A stretch of DNA of 64,000 bases from Zopfochytrium polystomum. Taxonomy: Eukaryota; Chytridiomycota; Chytridiomycetes; Chytridiales; Chytridiaceae. Under the pieces are notes generated by a model. It saw nothing but the letters and a program-made list of their open reading frames with translations, was not told where the DNA came from and did no database searches. The DNA lies in NCBI GenBank assembly GCA_025765615.1, contig JAIVFJ010000101.1, forward strand, positions 171,610 through 235,609, in the 5' to 3' direction. Shown here piece by piece: positions 1 to 10,230 of the stretch. Every line of letters starts with the position of its first letter. Position 1 is the stretch's first letter. Made by a program: the position numbers and the translations under genes.

Positions 1-189
1 GGAAAAAAAAAAAAAATGAAGAAGAAGAGGAAGAAAGGAACGAGTCAATACACTGAAACAAAAAAAAAAAGAAAAAATTGGCACAAGGGTACACTGGTTT
101 ACTGGCACTCGTTTGGTCTTGGGAAGGGGGGGAGACATTTATGGCGGACTGCCTACTTGCACCAACATCACTTCACTACCCCTGTATGA

Positions 190-1010
190 AATCCCGCAAT
201 GTAATACAAGTTGTCCAAGATGTTTTCCGCACTCATTTCAGTATCAAAGAGACTCCTGACTTCAATTACGCTCTCTCGGGCTAGAGGTCGAGCGAATCAA
301 CAATGGTATCTGGCTTGGGCAAAAGAACTATATTCTGCGCATACATGAAGAATGTAACCTGTGGGGAAACGGCATCATGCCAACGGTTAAGCAGACTCCA
401 ATGTCCATTTCTTGGGTACGCGACGACACTTCTGGCTTTCTGACGAAGGACAAAAAAAAGGATTCATTCCTTAGTACGCTGATTAAAGAAGCCTCTGTTG
501 CTTAGCAAACTCGACCGGATATCTCATACGCTGTGTGCACCCTTCAACAGTATCGAGGAAAAAGCAACCGCGTCTGACCAAAAAGGCGCTCAAGCATCTG
601 CTTCGATGCCTCTGCAGGACATACATTACGACGTCGGACTGTTCAACGCGTCTGGCTCCAATTCCTGACTTCAAGTAGTGACAAACAACTCGCTTGAGGC
701 AGTCGAAAATGCTGTGGGCATTCCCCAACCAGTAGGCTACACTGACGCAAGCTATGCCAAAGATCAGGGCCGAAAGTTGATTTCCGGCCATGTATTTTTA
801 CTCCCCGGAGCGGCTATAACTTTTTATACTAAGAAACAGACCAGCGCCCCCTCTATCTTCGGCCGAAGCTGAATACTACTCCCTCGCAGTGGCCTTCAAA
901 GAGGCAATTTGGCAAAGGAAACCGATGGACGAGTTAGGTTTTGATACCTCCAGACCAACTCTTGTGAACGAGGACAGTAAGTTGACCATTGCAAATTTGC
1001 AATCCCCAAG
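190..1010 (+). pseudogene. Decayed Ty1/copia polyprotein fragment (RT end and RNase H)
   Basis: Three broken stretches line up in order with the end of a copia pol protein. At about 235-350, after a stop, is an RT-like run (FSIKETPDFNYALSG, then LEVERINNGIWLGQ) typical of the region just before the RT C-terminus. At about 508-630 is RPDISYAVCTLQQY followed, one frame over, by LTKKALKHLLRCL. At 738-870 is the RNase H core GYTDASYAKDQGRKLISGHVF ending near the KKQ block. Stops and frame changes separate them, so nothing is translatable. Bases 1-190 hold only A-rich sequence with no recognisable gene. No LTR is visible, so the copy is truncated at both ends. Family assignment is from motif order. 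Confidence 0.75.
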
Positions 1011-1331
1011 ATAACCCTATCCATCATGGGAACCCCTTGGGACTGGTGAGGTTTGCTGACCTTTCGGGGAACAGCATTATTCCGCTACAACACACACGGC
1101 GACTTGAGCCAATCGCATGATTGTTCCGCGCTTTTTACAGTCAAAGCGATGCATCAGGTTTTGCAGGTTTTCTGGTGTACTCGTGATGGGAGGCTGTGCC
1201 GGTTCGACTCTGGATACGAGGTTGGTACTGCAGCTTGAATCTCTCTTCGCTCAGTTCCCGCTCCCTTTTCTTCGCTGCGGCAGAAGCGCTGTGATTGTTG
1301 TCTTTCCCACGACTGTTGCCATTTTACAAAT

Positions 1332-1406
1332 GGGACCGCCTACCTGTAGACCCCCCTTCCGATTGCGCTGGAGCCCGTTGAACCACTGTCGTTTGTCTTC
1401 GCTTTT
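1332..1406 (+). repeat. Left terminal inverted repeat of the MULE
   Basis: This 75-bp stretch is repeated inverted at the right end. The two differ mainly in a C/G run (6 versus 10 bases) and one base near GAGCC/GAGGC. Confidence 0.93.
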
Positions 1407-1430
1407 GATTGTCTTCCCTTTCACACCACA

Positions 1431-3418
1431 ATGGATGATTTTCGGACAGCACCGCCAGTCGACCAAACCTTCCAGTCGAAGAATTCCCTATTCGACTTTG
1501 TGGTGCAGTTCGCAACTCGGCACGGCTACGCAGTAAAGAAAACTAGCAGCAATTATCAGCGAGTTCAGATTGCGTGTGTTCAAGGCGGCAAGTTTCGAAA
1601 AGAGCCTCACCGACCAGAAGAGAACATCAAACGTCGCGCAAATACCAGCACCCACTGCATTGAATGCACTTTCAAGTTGACAGGCAGGCTCATCGGATCT
1701 GGCACGAATCGCGGTCTTTGGAGGCTTGTTATTACAAACGGATCGCATTCATGCTCTCCTGACAGCTTCCGATCGCTGGCTGCAGCGAGAAGGCTTCCAC
1801 CCGACGCCCAGAAACTCTTCCGATCACTCGTAGCTGATGGTGCAGGGAATCGTCACATTATGAACTCGCTTCGATCGAGGTTTCCAGACGTACTCATTGT
1901 CCCGAAAGATGTTGTGAACATGCGGCAGAAGTTTAAGATGGACGAGCTTGGAGGTCGGACATCAATGGAAGCGCTACTTGACCGACTGCAGGCTTCTGGC
2001 TATCATAATTCATATCAGCGTGATCCTACAACAGGGCGTGTTCAACATCTCTTCTTTGCGGCTGCCGGCGCTATCAAAAGCTTCTGTGCACGACCTTCTG
2101 TACTTCTGATGGACTGCACATACAAGACAAACAAGTTTCAGCTGCCCCTCCTCAATATTGTCACAGTTTCAGAGAACGGTTCTACACTCAATGTTGCATT
2201 CGCTTTTCTTTCACGTGAAGAGACTGATGATTATAAGTGGGCCTTGCAACAGCTTTCGGAGTTGTTGAATGGACAACAGCCGAGCGTTGTTTTGACAGAT
2301 TGGGAGCTTGCACTCATGAACGCCTTGTCGGAAGTCTTTCCTGATGCAAGCAATCTTCTCTGCCGATGGCATATCAACAAGAATGTCGTTGCCAACGTTA
2401 AACCCATTTTCACAGGCGGTGGTGCCGGCAAAGCATATGAGATGTTCATGCGAGACTGGAATGCGCTGTGCTATTCAAAAACTGAGGAGCAATTTATGGA
2501 GTCAACAACTCGACTCAGAGCGACCTATTCTGAGTGCTGGCCAACTGCTGTTGGTTATGTAGAAAAATGGTACGAGCACAAGGAACGCTTTGTTGACACC
2601 TGGACGGATCTGAAGCTGCATCTCGGCAACAAACCACTTCTCGTGTTGAGGGCATTCACGCTGTCATCAAGAAGTACCTTGAAGAATCGAAAAATGACCT
2701 TCTCGGAGCTTTTATATGCATTGAACGCTATCTGATGCATCAGCAAGAAAGTGAGCAATACTAGAGTTTGCTATCTATATCTAAGCAGCCGTTACGCCTT
2801 CGACATCCCTACCTTCAACCTGGTTGGACAACGATTTCGCGCTATGCGCTGGACTTCATTGCTCAACAGCTGGACATGGCCACACAACTGCCATTGGACT
2901 CCACTTGCACAGGTCGTTTCCGTGCTTCAATGGGGCTCCCCTGTTCACACGAGATCTCCACGAAGCTGTCAAGCAATCTTGCAATTGAAAAAGAAGATGT
3001 CCATTCACATTGGCGGATCGTTAAAGCTACTGAAGAACCAGCTTCTCTGATTCCAGTATCATCACTGGATACACAGCTAACTGCTGCCATGGCAAGTGCT
3101 GTCAGCATGCCCGTGGCAAAGAAGCAGCGTTTGCTAGAACAGTCACAGGTGATCGCGAACGGGCCGATCCAGCAGACAATTTTGGACCCAAAGATCGCAG
3201 CTGCTTGTGGAAGGCCGAAAAACTCGCAGCAAATGCGGATTGCAGCAAAAGCGACTACTCGCATTCCAAGTCAGCTTGAGCTTGTTGAAGTTGTGGGGCG
3301 ACAGCGGAAATGTGGGCAGTGCCGCGGTTCTGGGCATGATCGACGAACGTGCCAGGTGGTTGTGCGGTGGGCTCCAGCGGTGGCAGACGACGCAACGGCG
3401 ATGAGCAGACAAGAATAA
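1431..3418 (+). pseudogene. MULE transposase, broken by one frameshift and one stop
   Basis: The frame from ATG 1431 encodes a FAR1-like N-terminal zinc region (C..GG then THCIECTFKL and NGSHSCSPD) followed by the MULE catalytic core: LLMDCTYKTNKF with the first Asp near 2110, a second Asp in VVLTDWELALM near 2300, and LLCRWHINKNV. Near 2632 the frame shifts by one base: downstream family sequence (TSRVEGIHAVIKKYLEESK) is read in another frame, which then meets a single TAG at 2762-2764. After that the same frame continues to 3418 with a SWIM-type motif (C...GLPCSHEI, near 2940) and a C-terminal zinc knuckle CX2CX4HX4C (near 3312-3355). All domains of a full transposase are present, so only two lesions inactivate it. 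A sequencing error at either site is possible. Confidence 0.88.
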
Positions 3419-3441
3419 AATGAGAAAAGCGTTGAAGAAAA

Positions 3442-3520
3442 AAAAGCGAAGACAAACGACAGTGGTTCAACGGCCTCCAGCGCAATCGGAAGGGGGGGGG
3501 GTCTACAGGTAGGCGGTCCC
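3442..3520 (-). repeat. Right terminal inverted repeat of the MULE
   Basis: This 79-bp stretch is the inverted partner of 1332-1406. It contains a run of 10 G. Its outer end abuts the TTTACAAAT duplication at 3521-3529 and sits inside the thioredoxin upstream region. Confidence 0.93.
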
Positions 3521-3567
3521 TTTACAAATTTCCATAATTTGTCATTGCGAAACAAGATCGGATTGAC

Positions 3568-3913
3568 ATGTCCGCCCACAGACTCCTCCTCCTCCGCCCC
3601 GCCACGGCCGCCTCCGCCGCCCGCAACGGAGCCGCCGCCGCGATCCCGACCGCGATCGCGGCCGCCGGCGCCTTGCGAGCGTCGACCCGCCCGTCGCCGT
3701 CGCAGTCGCATTCGTTCCTCCTCGCCCCCCGCGCCGCGGCCGCCGCGCGCCGGCAGTTCTCGTCGTCGTCCCCGTCGTCGTCCGCGTCGTCCTCGTTCGA
3801 GCTCGGCACCATGGTCGAGCGCACGACCGCCGACTTTGCAGAGACCCTCAAGGCCGCCGGCGACACGCCCGTCATTGTCGATTTCTACGCCGAGTAAGAG
3901 TGGTCGCGCCGCC

Positions 3914-3944
<31 letters not shown>

Positions 3945-4403
3945 GTTTTGGGTACATCACACTCTCACGCCAACTAACATATATATAAATAGCTGGTGCG
4001 GCCCGTGCCGCATGCTCTCACCGATCCTCGCAAAGGCCGTCGCCGACAACAAAAAGACGTTTGTCGTCAAGCTCAATGTCGACGAGTCGCCCGAGGTCGC
4101 GCAGCAGTACCAGGTGAGGCGCGCGGGCACTGCGTGCGTGTTGCGCCGGAAACGCGGCGCGGGGCAGGGCTGTTGTTGGGGAGTGCCTCGAGGCATGGGT
4201 GGGATGTACGGGGGGGTATCTCACCCGCAATCCCCTCGCCCTACGACCAAAAAACTGGGAAAAAAAAAACCCCCCAACAAAAAAAACAGATCATGTCCCT
4301 GCCGACAGTGGCCGCGATCAAGAACGGCAAGGTCGTCGACAGCTTTGTGGGGCTTCGCAACGAGGCGGCGGTGAAGGCGTTCCTCGACAGCGCCACAAAG
4401 TGA
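3568..4403 (+). CDS. Thioredoxin, probably mitochondrial
   Basis: A three-exon gene: 3568-3893, 3993-4113, 4290-4403 (186 aa). Both introns have GT-AG ends, and the first has a CTAAC branch site 14 bp before the AG. Splicing joins FYADWCGPCRM, the CGPC redox centre, across the first intron, then YQ to IMSLPT, whose Pro is the conserved cis-proline facing the active site. The end KNGKVV and the final helix are typical. About 80 N-terminal residues before the fold are rich in Ala, Arg and Ser without acidic residues, as in mitochondrial presequences. The role is reduction of protein disulfides, presumably in the matrix. Intron 1 carries a T run of about 25 broken by one G. The MULE ends 47 bp upstream, so its terminal repeat may lie in the leader or promoter. 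Confidence 0.93.
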
Positions 4404-4641
4404 GGTGCGTGTGCGTGTAGACGAGGGGTGTGGGTGGATGGGAAATGGGGTGTTGGATGAACGAACGTAGCGGCGTATTCAGGAAGAACAAATACGAGCG
4501 CACGGTTGATTTTTTCGGGCTAAAAGTGGTGGGGTGGGAATTCTCCCGCAGCCGCATGGCCGCCTGCGGCGCTTACATATTAGTTTCAAGACCCGACGAA
4601 GGACCGGGTTTTGTTGGATAGTAGTCTTTTCGAGCCTCAAG

Positions 4642-4696
<55 letters not shown>

Positions 4697-4831
4697 AGAC
4701 CGAGAGAGACCGAGAGAGAGAGACAGAGGAAAAGGTGCAAGGAATCATCCATGCCACCCTCAATCAAAAAACAAAAATAAAAAAGGAAATCACATCGCAC
4801 ACACCACACACTCTTTCTCTCCCAACCAGTA
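4404..4831. other. Intergenic, with (AG)n microsatellite at 4647-4694
   Basis: No gene is seen. A 48-bp AG run precedes an interrupted GAGA stretch to about 4732. The run lies 137 bp before the start of the next gene and could be part of its promoter. Confidence 0.7.
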
Positions 4832-6881
4832 ATGTCGTCCTCCTCACTCGACCAGGTCGCCGGCCTCGCGTTCGGCTCGCGCGCCATCCACGCCGGACAG
4901 GCACCAGGTAAGAGGAGGAGGGGCCTCGATCGATCGAATTATGATGCGACGCTGCATCGAAACACGCCCAATCGTGGACGTCGTCGTCGTCGGTCGTCGT
5001 GGTCGTCACACACACTGCCCCACCGAACTTGCAAAATAACATCCAACAAACAAAAAACATGCAGACCCCGTCACCGGCGCCGTCATCCCGCCAATCTCCC
5101 TCTCGACCACCTTCGCACAGGAGGCCGCCGGCGTGCACAAGGTGAGCGAAAAAAAAAGAAAGGGCAGAAAAGCAGAACGAGATCACTGGCGTTCGGCTAA
5201 CTCACACCACACCCGTATGACCACAGGGCTTTGACTACTCGCGATCGGGCAACCCGACCCGCGCCGCGTTCGAGACGGCCGTCGCGTCGCTCGAGAAGGG
5301 AAAGTACGGTGAGTCGAGCGCTGAGTGGAGCTGCCCCCTCTTCAGAAAGGGGTGTCCGAATGAGCAGCGACGGGAGCGTGCGGGCGGGCCGAGGCAAATG
5401 GCGTGCATGTGTGTGTGTTTGGAGCGAGCGCGTCGCAGCACCGCACGCGGACTGCGTTTGCCTGGAGCCCCTTCTTCGTGGGTCATGGTGCTGCTTCGTG
5501 CTTTGTACTTTCGCTCGCTCGCCAAAGCCACAGAAGTTCGCGCGGCGGCCCCCTAACGAACGACTGAGATCGAAAAATGCCGCCATCGTTGCGCCTTTTT
5601 CCTTTCTTTCTTTCGTTCTTTCTTTCTTTTTTTCTTTTGTTTTTCTTTTATTCTTTTTTTCTTTCGGTTTCTTGCTTTTCTTTTGCTTTCTTTTATCAAC
5701 GCCATTTCTCATCAAACACACACTCGCACACACTTCCCATTCACAGCCCTCGCCTTTGCGTCCGGATCCGTGACGACCGCCACAGTCGCCCAGCTCATCC
5801 CCAGCGGCTCGCACCTCGTCAGTGTCAACGACGTCTACGGCGGCACCTTCCGCTACTTTACAAAGGTCGCCTCCAACAATGGCGTCGACGTCTCGTTCGT
5901 CGACATGAGCGACCCAAACAACGTCGAAAAGGCCATCCGCCCCAACACGCGCATGGTCTGGATCGAGACTCCGAGTACGATAAACGAGTGAATGGATTTG
6001 ATGGCCCCCCACTGACCACCTCGCATTATTCATTCTTTACGCAGCCAACCCGACCCTCCGCCTTGTTGACATCAAGGCCGTCGCAGAGATCGCTCACAGG
6101 CACAAGGGCGTCATCCTTGTCGTCGACAACACCTTCATGAGCCCTTACTTCCAGGTAACGTCAAGGCTTTCTCCGACCGAACGGGAAGCCGAGCCCTTTA
6201 CTTCACCACCGAAACCATGCCCACTCATCATCCTCGTCCCACCCGAAATTCCAGAACCCGCTCGAGCTCGGCGCCGACATTGTCGTGCACTCGGTGACAA
6301 AATACATCAACGGCCACTCGGACGTGGTCATGGGCGTCGCCATCACCCGCAACGACGCGCTGTACGAGCGGCTCCGCTTCCTCCAAAACGCCGTCGGCGG
6401 CGTCCCCAGCCCCTTCGACTGCTTCCTCGCCAACCGCGGCCTCAAAACCCTCCACCTCCGCATGCGCCAGCACGCCTCCAACGCCCTCGCCATCGCCACC
6501 CACCTCGAGGCCCACCCGCTCGTCGACAGAGTCATCTACCCGGGCCTCCCCTCCCACCCGCAGCACGCCCTCTCCCGCGCCCAAACCGTCAACAACGGCC
6601 ACGGCGGCATGGTCTCGTTCCGCATCAAGAACGCGTCCCTCGACACCTCCAACAGGTTCCTCTCCGCTTTGCACCTCTTTGCCCTCGCAGAGTCCCTCGG
6701 CGGCGTAGAGTCCCTCGCGGAACTCCCCGCCGTCATGACCCACGCCTCGCTCACCCCCGAGGCCAGGAAGGAGCTCGGCGTCGACGACGGACTCATCCGC
6801 GTCTCGTGCGGCGTCGAGGACGCCGCGGACTTGATCGCGGACATTGATCAGGCCCTGCTCAAGGCCGCGCAGAAGGCTTGA
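4832..6881 (+). CDS. Cystathionine gamma-lyase (PLP-dependent Cys/Met metabolism enzyme)
   Basis: Six exons: 4832-4907, 5065-5141, 5227-5308, 5747-5974, 6045-6154, 6255-6881 (about 400 aa). All junctions are GT-AG and keep frame. Family signatures appear in order: TRAIHAGQ-like start ([10 protein letters not shown]), YSRSGNPTR after the second intron, [23 protein letters not shown] across intron 4, [12 protein letters not shown], and [15 protein letters not shown] whose Lys binds pyridoxal phosphate. The C-terminus has [10 protein letters not shown] and a SCGVED motif. This is the layout of CTH/CYS3, which cleaves cystathionine to cysteine in transsulfuration in the cytosol. Cystathionine gamma-synthase or beta-lyase is less likely because the length and SLGGVESL block fit gamma-lyase better. 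Intron 3 (438 bp) is very pyrimidine-rich. Confidence 0.9.
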
Positions 6882-7386
6882 GAGGGTGCGCAGGAGGGAT
6901 TGGGTGGTTTTTTTTTGGGGGGGGGATGAGGAGGTGCTGGGTGTGCGGACGGACGGACGGAAGGACGTGATATGTATGGGAGGGAGCACAGAGACGGACA
7001 CTGTAATGCGAATCACTCGACGGGAGCGCCCCGATGGCCCGAATAAAAAAAAAAAAAGTTTAAACTCGTGAAACAGCCCCCCCAAACAGCACCTGTTACG
7101 AGGCGGGCTTTTCTTCTTCTTCTCGCCGTTCAGACAACACTCCAACCCTCGTGTTATTACTCTTGAAATATTTATCGAGACGCTTTATTGACTTTCTTTT
7201 CTTTTTTTTTTTTTTTTTTTTTCTTCACTTTTTTTCTTTTTCTTTATTCTCTCCGCTTTCCCAGCGGCGGAGATGGGATCCGATCTTTACCAGCTGAGGG
7301 AACAAGCGCGGAGAGGGACGAGACGTAGCGCTTGGCGCGTTTGCGGGGACGAGCAGAGCGTTTGGCCTGTGGTTTCTTTAACTTTT

Positions 7387-7417
<31 letters not shown>

Positions 7418-7868
7418 CTTTCCTTTGCCTGTGGTCGCAAAGGTAGTATATTGGCCCAAACCCACTGTCCTGAACCGCAGGATGTCGCCGGGTTTGCCTA
7501 AGTGGACGGAAAGAAAAAAAGAAAAAGCGCAAAGGAGGAGGCCGGTGGGGTTTCATACCTCTCTTTTTTTTGCAAACAAACAGCGCGCGTCACACAACAC
7601 CAGAGCCGCGATAAACCAACAAAATGGGGCAGCAACATCAACAAGCAAAGGCAATTGGCAGCTGACGACGACTGACGAAACAGCGTTCCAACAACAACAA
7701 GCAAGCAAGAGGTGGGGGGGGGCATGGGGGGAAGAACGAAGAAGGATGGGGGAAACAACCGACTGAAAAAGAAAATTTTAAAAAGAATAAAAGGAAACTT
7801 GACACAACCTCACCCCTCTAAGGACACACGCCAAACACCCTCTCATCTGCTTCCACACACCCCCTTTT
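6882..7868. other. Convergent intergenic region with T-rich tracts
   Basis: About 1 kb between two convergent genes. It holds T-rich tracts at about 7190-7250 and an uninterrupted T run at 7389-7417, plus an A run near 7045. I see no coding or RNA gene. Confidence 0.6.
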
Positions 7869-10016
7869 TTAAAAGTCGTCCCACCCGTCATTGTCCCACC
7901 CGCTCGTCTCCGGCTTCTTCGCCACCGCCGAAGCCCCGCCACCCCCCGCCGCAGCCGACTTCACCGACGCCCGCTTCTGCACCGCCGTCAACCCCCCGCT
8001 GACGACCGGCGCCGCCGCAACCGCCGTCGTCGACGGCACCGCCGGCGTCGTTCGCGCGTCGTCGTCGCCGTCCAGCCAGCTGTCCCACGCCTCCTTCGCC
8101 GGCGCCGGCGCTGGCGCTGCCGCTGAAGAGCCCGCACCGCCCGCTCCCCCGCCGGTCGCCCCACGGCCCAGCGACCCGGTCCCAGACCGCGTGCCGCCGC
8201 CGTTCGACCCCGCCGCCGCCGCCGCCTCCATCTGTCCGTACACCTCGCCCTCGCGCCGCAGCTTCTCCCGCAGCCGCTCCAGCCAGTCGCCGTCGTCGTC
8301 GTCCCCGTCGCCGCTGCCGCCGCCGCCGCCAGCGCCGCCGCCGCCCCGGCCGTGGTCGTCGTCGTCGTCGTCGTGCGTGTTGACGCCGTTGTAGCCGCCC
8401 CATGACGCGTCGCCGGACCGGTCGCGCGCCAGCGTGGAGGAGGTGGAGGAGGAGGAGGAGGAGCTGTTTGTGGGTGCGGTCGTTGAGCTGACGAGGGAGC
8501 TGACGTACGACAGGCCGCGGCTGCCGCCCTCGGTGACCTGCGGGTCGGGGAGGTGAGAAAAAGAAAAGAAAAATAAAAAAAACAAAGGAGCCAATAGAAG
8601 AAAAAATCTGCCTCCCCGCCTCTGACCTGCTGCTGCAGCGACGACAAGCCCCTTGCGACCGTAGACGTGAGGTTCGGATCCGCCAGCGCCGCCGTTGTCG
8701 GCTTGATGACGGACTCGCTCAGCTGGTGCCCCAGCGATCCGGCCCCCGCCGCTGCCACTTCCGCCCCCTTCTTCACCGTCGTGCTGATCACCCCGACCGC
8801 CGTCGACGCGTTCGCCGCAAAGAAACTCCACCCCTTGGACAAGGTCGCCATCGGGTCTGCGAGCAACTGGTCCGCCACCGACGGCGGGGGCGCCGCTGGC
8901 GCTGCAAAAGTCGGAAGGGAGGGAACAAAGATTTTAGCAGTTGTGATCGAAAGAAGAATGGGCTAAGAGGCTCTCCCAAATAAAGAAATGGCAATTTAAT
9001 AGAGGCGTTGCTAGTGCGACATACCAGGGCTGCCGAAACCAGTGTACCTGCCGCCCTGCGATGGCGGCAGGCCAAGGGGTCGGGACTCGTTCTCCTGGCC
9101 CCGCCGCTGTTGTGCAATGGGAAATGGGGCAGGGAAAGACAGGTGAGATGGAAGTCCAAAAGTTCCCTTTACCCAACAAAACCCTCCCCTCCGAACATTT
9201 ACCGAAAAAAAATCTTCATTCTGCGCCTTGGACGGCATCTGGTAGCTCGACTGCGGCGGCGCCTGGCGGTTCTGGATCGACGATGTTGGCGCGGGCGACG
9301 GCTTTGACGCCGACGGAGGAGGACGAGTCCAGCCGCGGCCGTCGCAGTCCGCTGTCAGCTGCCCGTGCGTGCGCGCATTAGAGTTTCGGGACGGAAAGCG
9401 TCGAGGCCGTAAGAATCCATCGCAGAGGGACACAAGCCAATAATAAAACAAAAAGGAAGAGGGGGCATAAAATTTCGCACCTTATCCTTGTACCACCTCG
9501 CAAACTCCGAGTTGTATTTTTCCTGGATGCTCATTCCGTCCCGGTAATCTTGCCAAATGCAGCAGTTTGGCGTGAGGAGTGATGAGAGAAATTTCAGAAA
9601 CAGAACAAAAGCAAGTGGGGTGGGAGCCAGCAATGTGGAAGTAGTCGGGACACTGCGTACCTGGGTGGGACTTGAAGAACTCGGTCGCCTTTGCGTTGCC
9701 GCCGACCCGCATGCGCTTGATCTGGTCTTCAGACCATTTGTCCATCGAGACCGACCGGACGAACGAGATGTGGACGCCCTGTGCGCAATAGATGGGTCAC
9801 AGAGTGAGGAAGGGGAATCGGTCGGTCGCAAGAGCCCGTGATCAGCGCCTCCTTGCTTCAATCGCCTCCCTGTCTCTCTCTCACCAGGCCCCTGTGCACG
9901 CCCGAGCACTCGAGGCAGATGACGATCCCGTAGGTAACGCTCGCCCACTGCGGGTGGAACGCGCCGCAGTCCATGCATTTGCTGCTGGCTGCGATCGCTA
10001 CCACCTCCTGCGCCAT
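7869..10016 (-). CDS. ArfGAP1-like Arf GTPase-activating protein
   Basis: Seven exons on the minus strand: 10016-9885, 9778-9661, 9548-9481, 9358-9203, 9106-9025, 8901-8627, 8537-7869; phases all agree (about 500 aa). The ArfGAP zinc finger is complete: [14 protein letters not shown], then [24 protein letters not shown] with the arginine finger in HRGLG, and [10 protein letters not shown] later exon holds the ArfGAP1 signature [18 protein letters not shown], after which a Ser/Gly/Thr/Ala-rich tail contains [10 protein letters not shown] and ends in GWDDF. The family activates Arf1 GTP hydrolysis on Golgi COPI coats. An in-frame TGA precedes the ATG, fixing the start. A long Asp run and a Gly run in the last exon are coded by GTC/CCG-type triplet repeats. 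Confidence 0.92.
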
Positions 10017-10230
10017 GATCTTGCTTGCGTCGACGCCGCCGGTCCCGTCCTCGCCAGATCAGGACAAATTTTCTTTTTCCTGTGGGTTGCAATTCGTTTG
10101 TGCGGCACAATCATCACAATTGCTAAATAAAATACTCTCTGTAATTGGATCGCACTAATCCCTCCCCCCCCGGAACCATCCTCAGCCCTCCAGCCCCGCC
10201 TCTCCAGATCGATTTGTAGCTAGTTTGGCC

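Larger units (their letters stand above)
1332..3520 (+). mobile_element. Mutator-like element (MULE) with 9-bp target duplication
   Basis: The element is bounded by near-identical inverted repeats (1332-1406 and 3442-3520) that both begin GGGACCGCCTACCTGTAGAC. The 9 bases directly outside are the same on both sides: TTTACAAAT at 1323-1331 and 3521-3529. A 9-bp duplication plus long inverted repeats is the Mutator hallmark, and the internal gene encodes a MULE-type transposase. Perfect duplications and close repeats point to a recent insertion. The right end lies 38 bp before the thioredoxin ATG. Confidence 0.95.

Noticed and set aside
2735..2768. Intron to explain the MULE transposase break
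   Set aside because: No GT-AG pair restores the frame; a one-base shift near 2632 followed by a single TAG explains it better.
4479..4911. Several ORFs rich in Ser-Leu or Arg-Glu repeats
   Set aside because: They are translations of the AG microsatellite and overlap the start of the cystathionine gamma-lyase gene. The same applies to ORFs over the GA/TC tracts at 28.7, 32.6, 35.6, 44.7, 45.6 and 49.9 kb.
6137..6847. 236-residue Arg/Pro-rich ORF over cystathionine gamma-lyase
   Set aside because: It is an out-of-frame shadow of exon 6 in GC-rich DNA; the real frame carries the PLP-lysine motif.
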